The translations under genes were made by a program, and so were the position numbers. This document shows, one piece after another, positions 53,346 through 64,000 of a stretch of 64,000 nt of DNA. Numbering within the stretch: the stretch's first letter is position 1; every line of letters starts with the position of its first letter. Source of the DNA: Roseobacter sp. MED193 (GTDB lineage: Bacteria > Pseudomonadota > Alphaproteobacteria > Rhodobacterales > Rhodobacteraceae); the NCBI RefSeq assembly GCF_000152965.1, contig NZ_CH902583.1:98987-162986 (forward strand). Direction: 5' to 3'. The notes under the pieces are model-generated. The model saw only the letters and a program-made list of their open reading frames with translations, ran no database searches and was not told the DNA's origin.

Positions 53346-53359
53346 CTCTGATCAGAGCA
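53346..53359. repeat. Perfect 14-bp palindrome between queA and an MFS gene
   Basis: GCTCTGATCAGAGC, 36 bases after queA and about 150 before the MFS start. It may be an operator or part of a terminator; no T-run follows. Confidence 0.4.
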
Positions 53360-53507
53360 GGATACCGTGCTTTGTTCGTATCTCACATCAACCGACACTT
53401 GCCTCTGAAATCCGGGGCACCCCCGTCACTAACACCAGACGGGCCAATGCTGCTGCTGTAACATCTGTTTCGCCAGCCCCGTGCCCGACCACAAAGGAGA
53501 GACCGCA

Positions 53508-54782
53508 ATGCTCCAGGTTTTGTCGAGCGCTTGGGCGCTGCTTTTGGGCATGGGCATGCTGATGATCGGCAATGGCATGCAGGGCACCATTCTAGGTGTG
53601 CGGGGCGCGTTAGAGGGGTTTTCAACCCTTGAGATGTCTTTTGTGATGTCGGCCTATTTTATCGGCTTTCTCGGAGGCTCGCGGCTCGCGCCTGAAATGA
53701 TCCGCCGAGTTGGTCATGTGCGGGTCTTTGCGGCGCTGGCTTCGCTGATCTCTGCCGTCATGATCCTGTACCCGGCCGTGGCCAACCCGATCGCCTGGAT
53801 GCTAGGGCGTGCCCTGATCGGTTTTTGCTTCTCCGGGGTGTATGTGACAGCTGAAAGCTGGCTCAATAACGCTTCGGACAATGCCAACCGCGGCAAGGCG
53901 CTGTCTCTTTATATGATCGTGCAGACGATGGGCATCGTAACGGCCCAGGCTCTGATGCTTGTCGGCGATCCGGCAGGCTATGAGACCTTTGTCATCGCGT
54001 CTGTGGTCATTTCGGTTTCTTTCGCGCCGATCCTGCTGTCGATCTCACCGACCCCGGCCTTTGAAACCACGAAACCGATGTCCCTGCGCGAACTGATGAA
54101 TGTCTCTCCACTTGGTTGTGTCGGTATGTTCCTGTTGGGGGGGATCTTTTCCGCCCAATTTGGGATGAGTGCTGTTTATGCGGCTGAGGCAGGGTTGAGC
54201 CTGTCGCAGATCTCTATCTTCATTGCGACGTTTTATGTCGGGGCACTTATCTTGCAGTATCCGCTGGGCTGGATGTCGGACTGGATGGATCGTCGCGTTT
54301 TGGTCCTTGCAGTCTCTGCTCTGGGTTGTGGTGCCGCGATCCTGGCAATGATTATGGGAGGCAATTACAGCTTTTTGCTGTTGGGGGCCTTCTTGATCGG
54401 TGGCATGTCCAACCCGCTCTATTCTCTCCTGATTGCCCATACAAACGACTATCTGGACCATGATGACATGGCGGCGGCCTCTGGCGGGCTGGTCTTTATC
54501 AACGGGCTGGGCGCCATTGCTGGTCCGGTCATCACGGGTTGGATCATGAGCGATGCCATCTTTGGCCCTTCGGGGTATTTCCTGTTTATGGCTGTGCTGC
54601 TGGGGGCTTTGGCCGTCTATGCACTTTACCGGACTACACAGCGGGCGGCGATTCCCTCCGATGAGACCGGTATTATGTCGCCGATGACCCCCACTGGCTC
54701 ACCTGTGGTGGTCGAGTTTGCCCAGGAATATGCCATTGAAACGGAGATCGAGGAGCAAGAAGCCGCCAATGAGGCCGGTTGA
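53508..54782 (+). CDS. MFS transporter
   Basis: Inner-membrane transporter of 424 residues with 12 predicted helices. The loop 2-3 region reads FIGFLGGSRLAPEMIRRVGH and the start of the second half LGWMSDWMDRRVLVL gives the MFS D-R/K motif. The family resembles the YcaD/YfkF group of small-solute permeases. The ATG at 53508 is preceded by AAAGGAGAG; a GTG at 53481 would include this ribosome site. C-terminal cytoplasmic tail is acidic (EIEEQEAANEAG). Substrate unknown. Confidence 0.85.
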   Translation: MLQVLSSAWALLLGMGMLMIGNGMQGTILGVRGALEGFSTLEMSFVMSAYFIGFLGGSRLAPEMIRRVGHVRVFAALASLISAVMILYPAVANPIAWMLGRALIGFCFSGVYVTAESWLNNASDNANRGKALSLYMIVQTMGIVTAQALMLVGDPAGYETFVIASVVISVSFAPILLSISPTPAFETTKPMSLRELMNVSPLGCVGMFLLGGIFSAQFGMSAVYAAEAGLSLSQISIFIATFYVGALILQYPLGWMSDWMDRRVLVLAVSALGCGAAILAMIMGGNYSFLLLGAFLIGGMSNPLYSLLIAHTNDYLDHDDMAAASGGLVFINGLGAIAGPVITGWIMSDAIFGPSGYFLFMAVLLGALAVYALYRTTQRAAIPSDETGIMSPMTPTGSPVVVEFAQEYAIETEIEEQEAANEAG

Positions 54783-54920
54783 TTGCGCTAACCCTATGGG
54801 GCTGTGAGGAATATTTCAGCAAACTGACCGAAATGTTGCAAATAGTGACCCTGCGTCACTTGAAAAGAACGGGCGAATGGGGCTGAACTCAACCTCAGTA
54901 TAAATACGTGGAGATGGACC

Positions 54921-55499
54921 ATGCAGGGCCCCGAAGATATCCTCAAGTTTTGGCTGGATGAGGTAGGCGAAAAAGGTTGGTATCTCGCCGACGATGCGCT
55001 GGATGAGACAATTGTTACCCGGTTTAAGGAGACCTGGGACGCGGCCTGTGAGGGAAAATTTTCCCTATGGCTGACCTATCCGTCGGGAACACTGGCCTAT
55101 ATCATCCTGATGGACCAGTTCCCACGCAATATGTTCCGTGGAACCGGAGAGGCCTTTTTCTCGGACCGGATGGCGCTGAGCGCGGCTAAGAATGCGATCC
55201 AGAAAAAGTGGGACTTGAAGATCGACGAACCTGCGCGACAGTTCTTCTATCTGCCTTTGATGCATTCCGAAAACCTATGCGACCAGGAGCGCTGTGTTCG
55301 GTTGATGAAAGAACGCATGCCCAAGAGTGGCGCCTCCAATATGTTGCATGCGCGGGCCCACCGGGAGGTGATCCGCCTGTTTGGCCGCTTCCCCTATCGC
55401 AACGAGGTTTTGCTGCGCAACAGCACGGCTCCGGAGAAAGACTATGTCACCGCTGGCGGCTATGGCACCACAGTGCGCAACCTGCAGGCCGCAGGCTAA
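54921..55499 (+). CDS. DUF924-family protein
   Basis: A 192-residue soluble helical protein of the DUF924 family (TPR-like fold). Typical points: ILKFWLDEVGEKGWY at the front, LAYIILMDQFPRNMFRGT, RQFFYLPLMHSENLCDQE, and HREVIRLFGRFPYRNEVLLR. GGAG stands before the ATG. It stands alone after the MFS gene, with a terminator of its own. The molecular function is not known. Confidence 0.92.
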   Translation: MQGPEDILKFWLDEVGEKGWYLADDALDETIVTRFKETWDAACEGKFSLWLTYPSGTLAYIILMDQFPRNMFRGTGEAFFSDRMALSAAKNAIQKKWDLKIDEPARQFFYLPLMHSENLCDQERCVRLMKERMPKSGASNMLHARAHREVIRLFGRFPYRNEVLLRNSTAPEKDYVTAGGYGTTVRNLQAAG

Positions 55500-55513
55500 G
55501 GGCTAACAGATAG

Positions 55514-55542
55514 CAGGGAGCCAGTAGCAGGCTCCCTGTTTT
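55514..55542 (+). terminator. Terminator of the DUF924 gene
   Basis: CAGGGAGCC/GGCTCCCTG stem followed by TTTT, 15 bases after the stop codon. Confidence 0.8.
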
Positions 55543-55631
55543 GGGTCTTATGTTTTGCCCAGGGTGCTGATCCGTTTGGCAGTGATGGCCTCTCTTGGGT
55601 TTGTACTCCCCAAGGGGGCCAAAATTTCGCG

Positions 55632-56063
55632 CTAGTTCAACAGTGTCGCCGCCTTTGTCGTGCAGTTTTGCAGGCGTGGCAGGCGCGTGGACATCTCGGC
55701 CGTTATACTCTGCACGGCAGCCTCCACTGCGGTCGTGACCACTTGGGCTGGCAATGCGCTCATTCTATCGGTCTCTTCATTGATCCTCGATAGCTGCTCC
55801 TCCAATCGCGCAAGCCTGAACCGCATCTCGGCACTGTCCGGGGAGTCATATTCGGTTAGGCTGCGGTTCAAATCTGCGACTTCCGCATTGATCGTTTGCA
55901 GTTGGTCATGGATCGGTGTGAAGCGCGCGCTGATTTTTCCCAGGTCCTCACTTACCCCGCGTGCAGAGGCAAAGAGCTGCCAGCCTAAAAAAAGGCAGAG
56001 CGCCAGTAACAACAATGTTGCGTTAAGCAGGGCTTTGAGGAGGTTCCAAATTGTCTTTGTCAT
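55632..56063 (-). CDS. Small membrane-anchored coiled-coil protein
   Basis: A 143-residue protein with one N-terminal membrane helix (about 12-32, ALLNATLLLLALCLFLGWQL) and a long coiled coil across the rest (LQTINAEVADLNRSL, MRFRLARLEEQLSRINEE). No known family. The ATG at 56063 begins shortly before the helix; the frame is open to 56153 but the added residues do not look native. Divergent from lpdA, with 255 bases between. Confidence 0.6.
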   Translation of the reverse strand: MTKTIWNLLKALLNATLLLLALCLFLGWQLFASARGVSEDLGKISARFTPIHDQLQTINAEVADLNRSLTEYDSPDSAEMRFRLARLEEQLSRINEETDRMSALPAQVVTTAVEAAVQSITAEMSTRLPRLQNCTTKAATLLN

Positions 56064-56268
56064 CCAGGGAGATCTCTTTACGATTCTGGCGGAAATTCTG
56101 GCTAGTATAGGCGAAACTGCAGGGCTATGTTTCCCTAAAGACAAAAAGAGCACCGCCAGGTCTGCTGAGCCTCACGCTGTTTTAGTCCGGCGGGTTAACA
56201 GGAGAAACGCGCAGAGTCGGAGGCGATTTTCATCCAATTTGACTGAGTGTTTGCAGTTTGTCAGAAAG

Positions 56269-56286
56269 TAGTTTAACGGTGAACTA
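56269..56286. promoter_or_regulatory. 7-4-7 inverted repeat upstream of lpdA (candidate operator)
   Basis: TAGTTTA-ACGG-TGAACTA, one mismatch between arms, ending 32 bases upstream of the lpdA ATG. It matches the repeat at 38120-38137 upstream of pdhA at 15 of 18 positions. Confidence 0.6.
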
Positions 56287-56318
56287 AATTATGTTTATCC
56301 TTTTGGTGAGGGAAGACC

Positions 56319-57713
56319 ATGGCCGCACAAACCTATGATGTCATTGTAATTGGCGCAGGACCGGGGGGCTATGTCGCCGCAATCCGTGCGGCTCAGCTGG
56401 GGCTGAAAACCGCGATCGTAGAGCGCGAGAACCTAGGCGGCATTTGCCTCAACTGGGGCTGTATCCCCACCAAGGCGCTGTTGCGCTCTTCCGAAGTGTT
56501 TCACCTGATGGAGCGGGCCAAGGAATTTGGCCTCGGCGCTGAGAATATCACCTATGATCTGGATGCTGTTGTCAAACGCTCCCGCGGGGTCGCAAAGCAG
56601 CTGTCTTCGGGTATTGGTCACCTGATGAAGAAGAACAAGATCACCGTAGTGATGGGCGAGGCGATGATCCCTGCCAAAGGAAAGGTCAGCGTTATAACCG
56701 ATAAAGGGACGCAGGAGCTGACGGGGAAGAATATCATCCTTGCCACCGGTGCACGGGCACGGGAGCTGCCTGGGCTGGAAGGGGATGGCGATTTGGTCTG
56801 GACCTACCGAGATGCGCTGGTTCCGCCCCGGATGCCCAAGAAGCTTCTGGTCATTGGGTCAGGTGCCATTGGCATTGAATTCGCCAGTTTTTACAATACC
56901 CTGGGCGCCGAAACCACTGTGGTCGAGGTCATGGATAGGGTGTTGCCAGTCGAAGATGCTGAGATTTCAGCCTTCGCCAAGAAAGCTTTTGTCAAACAGG
57001 GCATGAAGATCATGGAAAAAGCCATGGTCAAGCAGCTGGACCGGGGTAAGGGCAAGGTCACCGCTCATATTGAGGTTGGCGGTAAGGTCGAGAAGCAGGA
57101 GTTCGACACGGTGATCTCTGCCGTTGGCATTGTTGGCAATGTCGAAGGCCTGGGGCTAGAAGCGCTTGGCGTCAAGGTCGACCGGACCCATGTGGTGACA
57201 GATGAATACTGCCGCACCGGGGTTGAGGGGCTTTATGCCATTGGTGATATCGCCGGTGCGCCCTGGTTGGCCCATAAGGCCAGCCACGAAGGTGTCATGG
57301 TCGCCGATCTGATCGGCGGCAAACATGCTCATCCGGTGAAACCCGAAAGCATCGCAGGCTGCACCTATTGCCAGCCGCAGGTGGCCAGTGTCGGTTATAC
57401 CGAAGCACGCGCCAAAGAGCTTGGCTATGATATCAAGGTTGGCCGCTTTCCCTTTATCGGCAACGGCAAAGCCATCGCTTTGGGGGAGGCCGAAGGACTG
57501 GTTAAGACCGTGTTTGATGCCAAAACCGGGGAACTCCTGGGGGCCCATATGGTCGGGGCGGAAGTTACCGAACTGATCCAGGGCTATGTGGTCGGCCGTC
57601 AGCTGGAAACCACCGAAGAAGACCTGATGAACACTGTCTTCCCGCATCCGACGCTGAGCGAGATGATGCACGAAAGCGTTCTGGACGCCTTTGACCGCGT
57701 TATTCATATGTAG
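56319..57713 (+). CDS. lpdA: Dihydrolipoyl dehydrogenase (E3)
   Basis: FAD flavoprotein that re-oxidises dihydrolipoamide in 2-oxoacid dehydrogenase complexes and makes NADH. The 464-residue sequence has the FAD loop VIVIGAGPGGYVAAIRAAQL, the redox disulfide GGICLNWGCIPTK (about 42-47), the NAD site VIGSGAIGIEFASFY, the FAD-binding YAIGDIAGAPWLAHKASHEG and the active His-Glu near HPTLSEMMHE (about 443). Monocistronic and away from pdhABC; the shared upstream repeat suggests it is the E3 of PDH. Other complexes often have their own lpd. Confidence 0.96.
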   Translation: MAAQTYDVIVIGAGPGGYVAAIRAAQLGLKTAIVERENLGGICLNWGCIPTKALLRSSEVFHLMERAKEFGLGAENITYDLDAVVKRSRGVAKQLSSGIGHLMKKNKITVVMGEAMIPAKGKVSVITDKGTQELTGKNIILATGARARELPGLEGDGDLVWTYRDALVPPRMPKKLLVIGSGAIGIEFASFYNTLGAETTVVEVMDRVLPVEDAEISAFAKKAFVKQGMKIMEKAMVKQLDRGKGKVTAHIEVGGKVEKQEFDTVISAVGIVGNVEGLGLEALGVKVDRTHVVTDEYCRTGVEGLYAIGDIAGAPWLAHKASHEGVMVADLIGGKHAHPVKPESIAGCTYCQPQVASVGYTEARAKELGYDIKVGRFPFIGNGKAIALGEAEGLVKTVFDAKTGELLGAHMVGAEVTELIQGYVVGRQLETTEEDLMNTVFPHPTLSEMMHESVLDAFDRVIHM

Positions 57714-57744
57714 GTTGGCCAGATCAGTGAGATGTTAAATTCAA

Positions 57745-57777
57745 GGCGCGCGTCCCGTAGGGGGCGCGCGTTTTTTC
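57745..57777 (+). terminator. Terminator of lpdA
   Basis: GCGCGCG/CGCGCG stem with a CCGTAGG-type loop followed by six T, 32 bases after the stop. Confidence 0.85.
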
Positions 57778-58098
57778 TGTCAGCACAGAGATGTCGCTAA
57801 AATCTACCTAAAGCCTTTGAAACAATCTCGGCAAATGCGGCGTTCTGGCCGTATTGCTCTCAATTTCTTGCGTAAGTCTGCGGGCCTGTGGATCGGAAAA
57901 TGGAGCCTTTGGAATGAATATTGAAGCTGTTGCAAACACGACATTTTCAACTCTGCGTGCCGTTTTGGGCCTGTCGAGGTGGTCCCATTCTGACAAAATG
58001 GCAGCACTGCGGAGCTGGCACTCCGAGGTGGCCCAGTCTAAAGGTGGGGTCTAAGGGCAGGGCGCAGCTGCCCTCAACCCAAGAGGGAGTCGCAGCCA
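57778..58098. other. Gap before the MFS gene
   Basis: About 320 bases. A frame of 46 codons (57914-58054, +) has TTGGA near its ATG but no recognised family and is not called. Probably the promoter region of the MFS gene at 58099. Confidence 0.4.
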
Positions 58099-59265
58099 AT
58101 GACATCGCAGCGGAGCACCACAGACTGGCCAACTATTTTTGCCATCTGGGCTGCGGGTCTGGGTGTTGCGGCGCAATACGGAAAAATCAGCATCATCTTT
58201 GATCGTATGACGCTGCTCTATCCAGATGCAGGAACTTCTATCAGCTTTACGGTCTCCTTGGTGGGGCTCGTGGGGATCATTTTGGGGTTGGTAGCAGGGC
58301 TGTTTGTCAGCAGCTTTGGCTATCGGCGCAGCCTCGTCTGGGCGCTTTGGGTGGGGGCTGGGATGTCTGCCCTGCAAGCGCTGCATCTGCCCTTTGGCCT
58401 GTTTCTTGCCAGTCGCCTGATTGAGGGGTTATCGCATCTGGGCGTGGTGGTTGCGGGGCCGACATTGATTGCGGCGCTCAGCTCTCACCGCGATCGCGGA
58501 CTAGCGATGACTCTTTGGAGCACCTTCTTTGGCGTCGCATTCACCCTATTGGCCTGGCTTGGTCTGCCGCTTGTTGCCGGGTTTGGCCTCTTGTCGCTTT
58601 TTGCGGCACATGCTGTGATCATGGCTGGCTTGGCGCTCTGGCTTGGATTCGCGCTACGGGATGTGCCGGTGCCACCGCGCACTGCGTTTCCCAGGCTGGG
58701 TAGCCTGCCCGGGATGCACCTGCCGGTTTATCGTAGCCCCTGGATCGTGGCCCCCGCTGCGGGCTGGCTGTTCTATACCTGTTGCTTTGTTTCTATCCTG
58801 ACGGTGATCCCCCCCTATATCGCAGAAGATCTGCGGCGCTTTGTTCTGGCGGCCATGCCACTGGCCAGCATTGCCAGCTCTATGATCCTGGGGGTGTTTT
58901 TGCTTCGCCGGATGTCGGGTGTGAAGGTTGCGCAGCTGGGCTTTGTGCTCTCGGCCTGTGGCGTACTGTGGCTTTGGATCCAGCCTGGCGATCCGATGGC
59001 CTGCATTGCGCTTGCCGCAGCCATGGGGTTGGTGCAGGGGGGGTCTTTCGCCTCGGTGCCCCAGCTCAACCTTGGCGATGCAGAGCGGGCGCAGGCCGGG
59101 GGCGTTCTGGCCCAGGCTGGCAACCTTGGCAATACCATTGGGACGCCCTTGATGGTTCTGACGCTCGGCCTTGCGGGATTTGCGGGGCTGATGACGGTAT
59201 TGCTTTCACTGTTCTTGGGCGGTTTTCTGGTTCACCAGTTCCTAGCGCAGAAGCGAAAGGCGTAA
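58099..59265 (+). CDS. MFS transporter, CynX/NimT-like
   Basis: Inner-membrane transporter of 388 residues with 12 predicted helices. It begins with [12 protein letters not shown]-type helix 1 and has, between helices 2 and 3, [18 protein letters not shown], and between 4 and 5, [19 protein letters not shown]. The layout fits the CynX/NimT group that moves small organic anions or nitro compounds, though substrate residues cannot be judged. AGAGGGAG lies before the ATG. 192 bases upstream of uvrA on the same strand, but uvrA has its own SOS promoter. Confidence 0.83.
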   Translation: MTSQRSTTDWPTIFAIWAAGLGVAAQYGKISIIFDRMTLLYPDAGTSISFTVSLVGLVGIILGLVAGLFVSSFGYRRSLVWALWVGAGMSALQALHLPFGLFLASRLIEGLSHLGVVVAGPTLIAALSSHRDRGLAMTLWSTFFGVAFTLLAWLGLPLVAGFGLLSLFAAHAVIMAGLALWLGFALRDVPVPPRTAFPRLGSLPGMHLPVYRSPWIVAPAAGWLFYTCCFVSILTVIPPYIAEDLRRFVLAAMPLASIASSMILGVFLLRRMSGVKVAQLGFVLSACGVLWLWIQPGDPMACIALAAAMGLVQGGSFASVPQLNLGDAERAQAGGVLAQAGNLGNTIGTPLMVLTLGLAGFAGLMTVLLSLFLGGFLVHQFLAQKRKA

Positions 59266-59340
59266 ACCCGCTTGCAGGAGGTGTCAGAGCATAGGTACAG
59301 CCACCAGATTTGGGGTGCGGCGGAAAAAATACGGGAAAAT

Positions 59341-59355
59341 GTTCTTCTAACGTTC
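59341..59355 (+). promoter_or_regulatory. LexA (SOS) box upstream of uvrA
   Basis: GTTC, seven bases (TTCTAAC), GTTC: an exact match to the alphaproteobacterial LexA consensus GTTC-N7-GTTC. It stands 103 bases upstream of the uvrA start. uvrA is a classical SOS gene, so the site is very likely real. Confidence 0.85.
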
Positions 59356-59457
59356 TCATTTTTCTGTTGGAGTCTTGCGCGACATTGCCTATCTGTAGGG
59401 CGAAGACTGGCAGCGGTGTGAACCCGTGGTGGCCAGAGTATTTGGCACGAGGGCAGT

Positions 59458-62316
<2,859 letters not shown>

Positions 62317-62322
62317 GCAAAT

Positions 62323-62352
62323 GGCCGGGGGCTCCCCCGGCCGTCGCTTTTC
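62323..62352 (+). terminator. Terminator of uvrA
   Basis: GGCCGGGG-GCTC-CCCCGGCC perfect stem followed by GTCGCTTTT, 6 bases after the stop; it reaches the stop codon of the convergent membrane-protein gene. Confidence 0.7.
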
Positions 62353-62798
62353 TAACCTCGGGCCAGCACTGCTTTCTTGTAGGTCTGGTGGTGAAAGACT
62401 ATCGGCAGAACAAACATGGCCAGGAAAATGGTGTTCAAAACCACATTGAACCAGGCCCCGACCATGTAAGAGCCAAAGCTGTCTGGGAGGTACCATGCAA
62501 AAACACCCAGCAGAATGATACGCCCTCCCACATCTGGCCGCTTGGCATAGAGCTCTTGGGTGATGCCCCAGATCAAAGCACCGAGCCCGACCAATAATCC
62601 GCCAGAAATTGCAGTCAGAACATGGGCACTGTCGCCGCTGAGGCTTTGTTGCCCGTCTAGTGGATAGTGCACCAGATCGAGAAATATCTCAAAGACCGCC
62701 CGAAGTGGGGTGATCAGAGCCAAGACCATAGCCAGCCCAAAGAGCGCAGTCGCAAGCGCAGCAGTTTTCAGCGCCTTGGTTGCAGTGTCATGTGTCAT
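62352..62798 (-). CDS. Four-helix membrane protein of unknown function
   Basis: A 148-residue inner-membrane protein with four predicted helices (about 15-37, 58-82, 93-110, 118-136). It begins MTHDTATKALKTAALATALF and includes HYPLDGQQSLSGDSAHVLTA between helices 1 and 2; no motif recognised. Strong GAGGAG ribosome site. It is divergent from an MmyB-type regulator with a palindrome between, so it is probably the regulator's target. Confidence 0.72.
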   Translation of the reverse strand: MTHDTATKALKTAALATALFGLAMVLALITPLRAVFEIFLDLVHYPLDGQQSLSGDSAHVLTAISGGLLVGLGALIWGITQELYAKRPDVGGRIILLGVFAWYLPDSFGSYMVGAWFNVVLNTIFLAMFVLPIVFHHQTYKKAVLARG

Positions 62799-62854
62799 AG
62801 AAATCTCCTCTTCTGTGATTGCAGGACCCTTTCAATTGCTGCCTCTGAAAACAA

Positions 62855-62869
62855 TTACCTCAGAGGTAA
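62855..62869. promoter_or_regulatory. Perfect 7-1-7 palindrome between divergent genes (candidate operator)
   Basis: TTACCTC-A-GAGGTAA in the 128-base gap between the membrane-protein gene and the MmyB-type regulator gene, 57 bases from each start. Its symmetry and central place make it the likely operator for the regulator. Confidence 0.65.
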
Positions 62870-62926
62870 GTGAACTGGTGATGTGAACGGGATAAGGTTG
62901 CGAGAAGATAGAGGTGAGCGAACTGG

Positions 62927-63688
62927 ATGAGCGGTTTTGGTAAGATCTTAAAAGAGTGGCGCAGTATTCGCCGGATGAGCCAGTTGGACTTGGCGCTTTC
63001 GGCTGAGGTCTCCGCCCGGCATGTTTCGTTCTTGGAAACAGGACGTGCCCGCGCCAGTCGAGACATGGCTTTGCAACTGGGGGCGGTCTTGCAGATGCCG
63101 TTGGTGGTGCAAAATCAGCTATTGCTTGCGGCAGGCTTGGCACCGGCCTTTGGCGGCGATGGTCTCAGGGACCAGGATCGCGCGCCCCTAGAGCAGGCTG
63201 TGACATGGATGTTGGAGCGCCATGCGCCCTTTCCTGCAATGGCAATTGATCATCATTGGGTTCTTAAGGCGACAAATCCACCTGCCGCGGCTCTGCTGAC
63301 CGGCGCTGGGATAGAGCTGGGCGACAATTTGGTTGACGCCTTAGTGGAGAACGAGACCCTGCGCGCAGGTCTGGTCAATCTTGCGGAGGTCGAAGCGCTG
63401 ACACTGTTGCGGCTGCGCAGCGAGCTTGCCCATCTGGGAAAGGCGCCGATTTTGGAACGTGCAATAGCACAATTGCAGCGACGAGTTCGGGCGCATTCCC
63501 ACCCCGTCCTGCAGGACATTCCAGCTGTCATTCCAACCCACTACCGGTTCAATGGGCTGGATCTGAAGCTGTTTTCAACCCTGACCCAGTTCATCTCTAC
63601 GGGTGATCTCGCCATGTCAGAGCTGCGATTGGAAATGATGTTTCCGGCGGATGACGCGACCAAAAACCTCCTTATGGAATTGTTCTGA
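62927..63688 (+). CDS. XRE/MmyB-family transcription regulator
   Basis: A 253-residue regulator. The N-terminal HTH (about 6-60) reads LKEWRSIRRMSQLDLALSAE and VSARHVSFLETGRARASRD. The C-terminal MmyB-like ligand domain is at about 90-250, with ERHAPFPAMAIDHHWVLKAT, HPVLQDIPAVIPTHYRF and the ending FSTLTQFISTGDLAMSELRL, a typical family end. MmyB-type proteins bind fatty-acid-like or other small ligands. Regulates itself and the divergent gene, by inference from the palindrome. Confidence 0.9.
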   Translation: MSGFGKILKEWRSIRRMSQLDLALSAEVSARHVSFLETGRARASRDMALQLGAVLQMPLVVQNQLLLAAGLAPAFGGDGLRDQDRAPLEQAVTWMLERHAPFPAMAIDHHWVLKATNPPAAALLTGAGIELGDNLVDALVENETLRAGLVNLAEVEALTLLRLRSELAHLGKAPILERAIAQLQRRVRAHSHPVLQDIPAVIPTHYRFNGLDLKLFSTLTQFISTGDLAMSELRLEMMFPADDATKNLLMELF

Positions 63689-63696
63689 CGCTCTGA

Positions 63697-64000
63697 TCAA
63701 ACCGCAGTGGAGGTAAGGTAGGTGTTTAACAGTTTCGCTTCGAACTGGCGCAGGGCAGGGCGCACAGCATAGCCGTAGCCGACACCGCGTTTTGGGCACA
63801 GTTCTGGGAACAGGGCAAACAGCTCAGCCTGGGTTTCAGCGTCAAAGCCTGCGGTTGTCTGTGGGCCGGGATGGTAGCTTTCGCTTAAAACCCCATGGGA
63901 GGTTAGGATCTCATGCTGGTCAAACAGCAGATGGTAGTAGTCGACCCTTGCAAGGCTCAGATCGGGGCGAATGCCTGAATCGTTGATCAGATCCTTGGCC
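63697..64000 (-). CDS. Hint-domain protein, C-terminal part only
   Basis: The window ends inside this gene, so only the last 100 residues are present. They read RVDYYHLLFDQHEILTSHGV, SESYHPGPQTTAGFDAETQA, ELFALFPELCPKRGVGYG and end LLNTYLTSTAV. This matches the ending of Hint_2 (Hedgehog/intein-like) domain proteins common in Rhodobacteraceae, in which a YxHLLFDxHE motif precedes the last part. The N-terminal half and any repeats lie outside the window. Some of these proteins are secreted with RTX repeats. Confidence 0.8.
   Translation of the reverse strand, partial: AKDLINDSGIRPDLSLARVDYYHLLFDQHEILTSHGVLSESYHPGPQTTAGFDAETQAELFALFPELCPKRGVGYGYAVRPALRQFEAKLLNTYLTSTAV

Overview
The window looks like a chromosomal segment of an alphaproteobacterium of the family Rhodobacteraceae, most likely the Roseobacter group. 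The gene content (RcGTA-type gene transfer agent cluster between mltG and cysE, lipoylated PDH E1-beta, Hint-domain protein, GTTC-N7-GTTC SOS box, a TTAA-N7-TTAA CtrA-type site), the high G+C and the dense operons all fit. I saw no rRNA, tRNA, CRISPR array or insertion sequence.

Layout. 1-6.8 kb: 3' part of a chemoreceptor gene, a periplasmic CpdB-type nucleotidase, a small lytic transglycosylase, and two glycine-zipper lipoprotein paralogues flanking a DUF2975 membrane protein/HTH pair. 6.9-8.1 kb: rpsF-rpsR-rplI. 8.4-11.8 kb: a two-TM protein behind a CtrA-type site, yceI, and a cytochrome b561-YceI fusion. 11.9-17.9 kb: a fatty-acid/cell-wall block fabD-fabG-acpP-(hisA-like)-fabF-mltG. 18.2-32.9 kb: a complete-looking gene transfer agent structural cluster, homologues of g1 to g15 plus one small trailing gene. 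33.0-40.1 kb: cysE, then on the minus strand pgk, ftsB-like and the pyruvate dehydrogenase operon pdhA-pdhB-(unknown)-pdhC. 40.2-45.3 kb: two cyclophilins, a TerB-like membrane protein, an RTX protein, and a bactofilin/M23 peptidase pair. 45.3-47.1 kb: a gene-poor scar with a frameshifted short-chain dehydrogenase. 47.1-59.3 kb: DUF455 ferritin-like protein, bcp, a large AsmA/YhdP-like protein, queA, two MFS transporters, DUF924, lpdA. 59.3-64 kb: SOS-controlled uvrA, a membrane protein divergent from an MmyB-type regulator with a palindrome between them, and the 3' end of a Hint-domain gene running off the window.

How the parts work together. The GTA cluster encodes packaging (TerS, TerL), the head (portal, protease, capsid), connectors, tail tube, tape measure and baseplate; it lacks integrase, replication, lysis and regulatory genes, as expected of a domesticated GTA rather than a prophage. 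The PDH genes lie in two places (pdhABC at 34-38 kb, lpdA at 56 kb), and both carry a nearly identical 7-4-7 inverted repeat about 30 bases before the first start codon, suggesting a shared regulator. Most stimulating for follow-up: this shared PDH operator, an unknown gene inside the PDH operon, a HisA homologue with an altered catalytic Asp inside the fatty-acid cluster, a strong hairpin just after the GTA capsid gene, and the palindrome at the MmyB-type regulator.
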